DNA from: Acephala macrosclerotiorum
Taxonomy: Eukaryota; Ascomycota; Leotiomycetes; Helotiales; Mollisiaceae
Direction of reading: 5' to 3'
Length of the DNA stretch: 13,859 bases
Assembly (NCBI GenBank): GCA_014904845.1
Contig: MU119896.1
Span: forward strand, 1 to 13,859
In this document: positions 8,738 to 13,859 of the stretch, piece by piece
Numbering within the stretch: the first letter of the stretch is position 1
Layout: the number at the start of each line of letters is the position of its first letter
Position numbers and translations under genes: made by a program
The notes under the pieces: model-generated
Database searches by the model: none
The model's input: only the letters and a program-made list of their open reading frames with translations
What the model was told of the DNA's origin: nothing

Positions 8738-9916
8738 GTTTTTAAAAATTTAAAAAAAAAATAAAAATAATTATTAATACTTTGAAAATATTAAATTTTA
8801 TTATAATAATTACTAATTAATAACAAAAAAACAATATTTATTATTTGATTTTAATAAATATTAAAATCGTTATAATAAAAAAAATATTAAAAATCGTTGA
8901 TTTTATAAAACAATTTTTTTTAAAATTTTTATAAAATATTTAAAAAAACGAATTAATTTATTTTTGTTATTAGAAATTTTGTAATATTCGAAATTAATTT
9001 CGTGAAAATCGATTTCTTATTATTAATTAAAAAAAGTATATTATTATTATTTTTAAATTATATTTTAATCTATTTAAATTAATTAATTCGAACGAAAAAT
9101 ACGAAATATTAAATATTAAAATAAAGTATTATATTATTTTTATATATATAATTCGAGATTTTAATAATATTATTACAAACGTTAAAAACTTTTAATTGTT
9201 TATTATTATTGAATAAAATTTTGAATTTATTGAAATAATAATTATAAAAATAAAAATTAAATATAGAATCGAATGTAAAATTTTTTTTTTTTTTATAAAT
9301 AATATAAATTTTTTTTTTAAAATAATTATTTATTATTATAATAAAAATATAAATTTAATATAAAAATAATAATTCGTAAAATAATATATTTCGAGATTTT
9401 AAAAATTTTAATTTTATTTGTATAATTATAATTATTTTTTTTTGAAAATTTATTTGTATTAAATTACTAGAAATTGTTATATTCGTATGTATTTTTGAAT
9501 TGAAAAAATATTGAAAAAAAAATATAATACGAGAAATTAAATATTGATATTGTTAAAAAATAGTATAATATTAAAACTCGCGAATAATTTTTATATTTTA
9601 ACGAATTTCTTTTTATTTTTAATTTTTTATTAAATACTTTTAATATTATTTTATATAAAATAAATATAATTGAAATAAATACTATTAATTTAAAAAGAAA
9701 TACAAATAAAATAATATAAAAAATAAAATTATTTTTTTCGATTTTTTATAAAACGTTTTTTTTTTTAATAAAAAAAAATAAATAAAATTTTGAATAAAAA
9801 AATGTTTAATGAAAAAGTAAAAAAGTATTTTTTTATAATAGTATTATTATTTTTAAATGTGAACGTTAAAAGAAAATATTTGAAAAATGATATAAAATAC
9901 TAATTATTTTATTTTA
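8738..9916. other. AT-rich decayed DNA upstream of the gypsy Pol relic
   Basis: Dense A/T runs with residual CpG. It lies just upstream of a plus-strand gypsy Pol relic, so it may hold that element's Gag and protease, but I could not read a protease Asp-Thr/Ser-Gly or a zinc knuckle in any frame. No host gene seen. Confidence 0.55.
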
Positions 9917-12200
9917 TTGAAAAAAAAACGAAATCGAAAAATTTTTAAATATAAAAACGAGAGAAAAATTCGAATAAAAAGAATAATTTTATCGTTAAAC
10001 AATTTTAATTTAAGATTATTTAATATAAATATTAATATAGTATATAAATTTAAATTTAAAAAAGTACGATTTATTGATTTAATTAATAAAATTAGAAAAA
10101 CTTTTAAAAAACGAAAAAATTAATTCGAATAATTTAAAGTGTAAAAAATATTTTAAAAGTATATTAGAAAATATATAAAATATTTGTTATTATAAATTGT
10201 TTCAATATTAAAAAAATTACAATTTATTTTTAAACAATTAATATTTTTATTTGTTAAAAATTAATTATAAAAATTTGAAAAAAAAATATTTAATAAAATA
10301 ATATTTAATTATAAAAAAATAATAATATTTAATTGAAAATTTTTTTTTAAAATTTATAAAAATATTAATTCGTTTATTCGTATTAAAATAATTTAATATA
10401 CGATATAATAAAAAAAAAGTTTCTATTATTTTAAAATTTTATTTTTAATTATAGTAAAAATATTTTAAAAATGATTCAATTGTAAAATACTTGAAAAAAA
10501 CAATAATTTTTATTAAAATTTATAATTTTTAATCGCAAAAAAAATCGTTAAAATTTATCGATTAATTAATGTAATTATAAAAATAAATTCAATTATTTTA
10601 AAAAATATTAATATATTTTTTTTTATAAATGAATTTTTTAAAAAACTTATTAAATATTTTTACGTTTTTTTAATAAATTTCTTTTTTAAATACGATTAAT
10701 TTACATTAAATATTTGAAATAAAAATATAATTATTTTTATAATTTTATTAAAATTTTTATAAATAATAATATTATTTTAAAAAATAATTATTTTTATAAT
10801 TTAATTTGTTTGAATTATTATAATAATTTTAAAAAACGTATTTTTTAAAATTGTAATACTATTTTTAAATAATATAAAAATTAAAAAATTTTATACGAAT
10901 TATAATAACAAATTAATATTTTTAGAAATTTGTTGATTTATTTTTAAATATATTCAAAATTTAAATAAAACGTTAAATTGAATTAAAAAAATTTAAATTT
11001 GTATAAAATTCAAATTACAATTTTATTAAAATAAAATAATTATTATTAATTTCATTTATAATTTTAAAAAACGTTTTTTTGAAAATATAAAAATTATTAA
11101 AATTTTAAAATAAATTAAATATAATAATATTTTTGAAATTAAAATTTTTATTAAAATTTATATTTATTACAAAATATAAATTTAATATTTTAATATTATT
11201 ATCGAATTATTATATTAATTAATTAGAAAAAACGAATTTTTCGAATAGAAAAAAAAATAAAAAATCGTTATAGTATTTTTATAAAACAAATTTACAACGA
11301 TTTTAATACTTTATAAAATTTATTACGATTTTATTAATAAATAAAAAATAATTATTTTAAATATCGATATTAATTAATAAGAATATAAAAAGATATTTAA
11401 TTAATATAATAATAAAAAACAAAAACGAGTAATTTAATACGAGTTAAAACTTTGAAATATTGTTGAGCGAAATTATAATGTAATAAAAAAAAAATATTGA
11501 GAAATTTTAAAATACTTTTATAAATTACGATTTTAATTATATAGTATTTATTTTATTTTTAAAACAAATATTAATACGTTTATCGTTTAATTAAATCGAA
11601 TAATAATAAATTTTTTTAATATTTTAATTATTTATTAATTCGTTTAAATACAATTATTCGATTTTAAAATCAAATATATTAAAATAAATATTTATATTAT
11701 TATAAACGAATTATTTAAAAAACCGCGAATAAAAAACGATAATTCAAAAGAAAAAACAAATATTAATAAATTTATTATAATCGAATTTAATTATATTAAA
11801 ATAATTTTAATTTCAATTAAAAAACGTAAAATTAATCGAAAAATTGAAAATAAATCATTTGTAATTAAAAATAAATACATAAAACGAGAATATTTATTTG
11901 AATTATTAAATCAAATTTAAAAAAATTCTTTTAAATTTAGTATTTTTAATTTTCAATTTTTAATATCAATCGCATTTTTTATATATATTGTATTAATTGT
12001 TTTTTTTAAGATTAATAAATTATTGAATAATAATAATAATAATAATATTAATTTTTTTTTTAATAATAATTATTCGAATTATTTTTAAAATATTATTTAA
12101 TATTTAATAATTTTAAAACGATTAAAATAATTTTCAAAAATAAAATTTTACAAATTAATTTAAAAATTTATTAATTATAATATTTAAAATAAAATACTAT
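9917..12200 (+). pseudogene. Ty3/gypsy Pol relic: reverse transcriptase and RNase H
   Basis: The plus frame with codon starts equal to 2 modulo 3 gives gypsy Pol signatures in order despite about 10% G+C. 9917-10123 is open and reads YKFKFKKVRF, like the linker before the polymerase. Reverse transcriptase: FLIAKK and YRLINV (10526-10573), LINFFFKYD at 10670-10696 where the catalytic Asp now reads Asn, and FLNNIKIK at 10862-10885 where the YxDD-type Asp pair reads Asn-Asn. Then FIKIYIYYKI and LLY stop LIRKNEFFE fit the thumb/tether. RNase H: NIDIN with its first Asp kept (11366-11368), VERNYNVIKKKY, and IQLFDFKIKYI (11648-11680). Many stops. The family is called from these motifs read together, not from a search. 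Confidence 0.72.
12026..12046 (+). repeat. (AAT)7 microsatellite inside the gypsy relic
   Basis: Seven perfect AAT units, in the Pol frame as seven Asn. It falls in the linker between RNase H and integrase, which in related elements is acidic. G-to-A change of GAT codons would create it, so it may be a product of the mutator rather than slippage. Confidence 0.7.
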
Positions 12201-13200
12201 AAAAAATATTATTAAATTCTATTTATTTCGATTTATTTTAAACGATTTAAAATAATATATAATAATTATAATTGAATTATATAATAAGTTTGAATATATT
12301 AAAAGAAAAAGTATTTATTATCGAATAATTAATCGATATTACTAGAAAAAGTACTATGAAAATATTCGAAATTTTATAGTAAATTGTAACGATTGTTAAT
12401 ACAAAAATAAAAAAAAATACGAAAAAATTTTATATTCTCAAAAAATAATTTCATTATTTTATTATATTAAAATAAATATAATTAAATTTTTACAATATAA
12501 AATATTTAATAATTTAATTGTAATACGAAATAACTTTTTCGATTAAATTGAAATTAAATTAATAAAAAATCCGATTTTTAAAAAAATTATTAAATTTATT
12601 TACAATAATATTATTTGTAAATATAGTATTTTTAATTATATAAAATTGAACGAAAAATTCGAATTCAAAAAAATTATTATTAAAAAATTAAATAAATTCG
12701 AAATCAAACGAATTATTATTTTTATATATAATTTAAAAATAAATAAAATAATTAAATAAAAATATCAATTTATTATTATTATATTAATTACTTTAATAAA
12801 AAAAAGTAAAAAAAATTAATTGAAACATTTATTAATTATTCTTTTTACGAATCGAACGATTATTTATAAATCAATTAAATGTACGTTATTTTATATAATT
12901 TATAATAAAAAAATTGTTTTATTTATTGAGATTTGATTTTTTACTTAAAAAACTTTCGATTAAAATAAAATATATAATCAAATAAAGTTTTTTGAATTGA
13001 GAATCAAATAAATTAAAATACAAAACGAACATATAAAAAAATCGAAACTAAAAAAAAAATGCAATTGTAAATAAAATTAAATATATTTCAACGTTTATTA
13101 TTAAACATAAAAAAAATCAATTCGAGAAAAAAATTTCATTTTAATATATAATATTAAATTTATATCGAGTTTATTAAACAAATTAATTAAAAAAAAATTA
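12201..13200 (+). pseudogene. Ty3/gypsy integrase relic
   Basis: The frame moves to codon starts equal to 1 modulo 3 near 12.2 kb, so one small indel separates it from RNase H. The zinc-binding region reads ELYNKFEY (12274-12297), with Tyr at both expected His sites, then YYRIINRYY and NCNDC with both Cys kept (12385-12396). In the core the first Asp region reads RNN (12526-12534), the second Asp site Asn at 12649-12651 (KLNEKFEFKK), and the Glu site Lys at 12754-12756 (INKIIK). Downstream HLLIILFTNRTII, TLFYIIYNKKIVLFIEI and REKNFILIYNIKF (to about 13160) follow gypsy integrase order closely. Reverse transcriptase before integrase is gypsy order. Catalytically dead. Confidence 0.78.
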
Positions 13201-13859
13201 TTTATTCGAAAAAGTAAATAAAACAATAATTCGAAAATTATATATTGAAAATTATTTAAAAAAATTTATTAAAAAAAATAAATATTAAAATTTTTTAAAT
13301 AATAACAAAAATAAAAATACTATTAAATTCATTAATTTCAATAATAATAAAAATACAAATACAAAAAAAAAAACAATTAAAAAATTTCGTAATAAATAAA
13401 ATATTTAAAAAATTGAAAAAAAAATTAAAATTATAATTCGTATTTTTAAATTTAATAAAATCGAAAAAAACAAATACATACAATTTTTTAAAAATTGAAT
13501 AAATAAAAAAAACTCGTTAAACTTTAAAATAATAACGATTTTTTAATTAAAAAATTTTTTTTTTTTTTTTTATTTATAATAATTCTATTTTTTTATCGAT
13601 TTTCTTTAAAATATTTTTATTTATTTTAATAAACTTTATTTATATTTTGAAAATTTTTTTTTTTTTTATTATAATTAAAACGACTTTATTATATAAAAAA
13701 ACAAAATTATATTACTTTTTTTTTTTTTCAAAAAATTTTAAAAAATTTTAATTTTTAAAATTTATAAAAAAATTTTTTTAATATATTTAAATATTTTTAA
13801 ATATATTTCAATTATATTTAATTATATTTAAATTATACAAACATTTATTAATATAATAT
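13201..13859. other. AT-rich decayed DNA downstream of the gypsy relic
   Basis: A/T runs with residual CpG, and repeated ATTTAAATAT-type words near the end (13770-13859). By position it should contain the 3' end of the gypsy element, but no LTR terminus or polypurine tract can be recognised. The minus-strand open stretch at 13295-13483 is Phe/Ile/Asn-rich and follows from composition. Confidence 0.6.

Larger units (their letters stand above)
9917..13200 (+). mobile_element. Highly eroded Ty3/gypsy retrotransposon (Pol part)
   Basis: Reverse transcriptase, RNase H and integrase relics follow one another on the plus strand over about 3.3 kb, opposite in direction to the copia element. Borders are not defined: I found no LTR pair, and Gag and protease could not be read. 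Its 5' part may lie in 8738-9916 or even left of the copia insertion, and any 3' LTR should lie in 13200-13859 or beyond. Much older or more heavily mutated than the copia copy. Confidence 0.72.

Noticed and set aside
13295..13483. Minus-strand 62-codon Phe/Ile/Asn-rich open stretch
   Set aside because: Composition alone explains it and no motif is seen; it lies in decayed DNA downstream of the gypsy integrase.
1..13859. Mitochondrial or plastid genome, or an apicomplexan chromosome, as the source of extreme A+T
   Set aside because: No rRNA, tRNA or organelle genes are seen, sharp G+C steps coincide with LTR borders, and both retrotransposons are of fungal nuclear type.

Overview
The window looks like heterochromatic, repeat-only DNA from a filamentous fungus, most likely an ascomycete with repeat-induced point mutation (RIP) or a similar C-to-T process. 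I see no working host gene, RNA gene or CRISPR array. What it holds is two dead LTR retrotransposons in very different states of decay, in a background of roughly 10% G+C (19 C and 19 G in the 360 bases 12601-12960, counted by hand).

Layout. 1-2396 is AT-rich DNA, broken by a less decayed island at about 1500-1915 that I cannot identify. 2402-8732 is one complete but dead Ty1/copia element on the minus strand, bracketed by the 5-base direct repeat ATATC (2397-2401 and 8733-8737). Its 3' LTR (2402-2947, 546 bp) is full length. Its 5' LTR (8504-8732) has lost about 317 bp of the U3 side. Between them runs one Gag-protease-integrase-reverse transcriptase-RNase H frame, 8146 down to 2942, with 30 premature stops but no frameshift in 1735 codons. 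8738-13859 returns to extreme AT-richness, but 9917 to about 13200 on the plus strand still reads as the Pol region of a Ty3/gypsy element (reverse transcriptase, RNase H, integrase). It is so eroded that several catalytic Asp and Glu codons now read Asn and Lys, and His codons read Tyr.

How the parts relate. The copia copy is about 40% G+C and still shows nearly all its catalytic residues, so it landed later in DNA that was already decayed, or has been exposed less to the same mutator. All 16 differences between its LTRs are transitions. Its stops are TAA or TAG in 26 of 30 cases, as expected from C-to-T changes in Gln and Trp codons, and CGA codons remain common. In the AT-rich DNA about half of the remaining C is in CpG. 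Together these suggest a mutator that attacks CpA, CpT and CpC but largely spares CpG. That context preference, and the gypsy element hidden in apparently featureless DNA, are the two most interesting points. Family assignments come from my reading of translated motifs, not from a database search.
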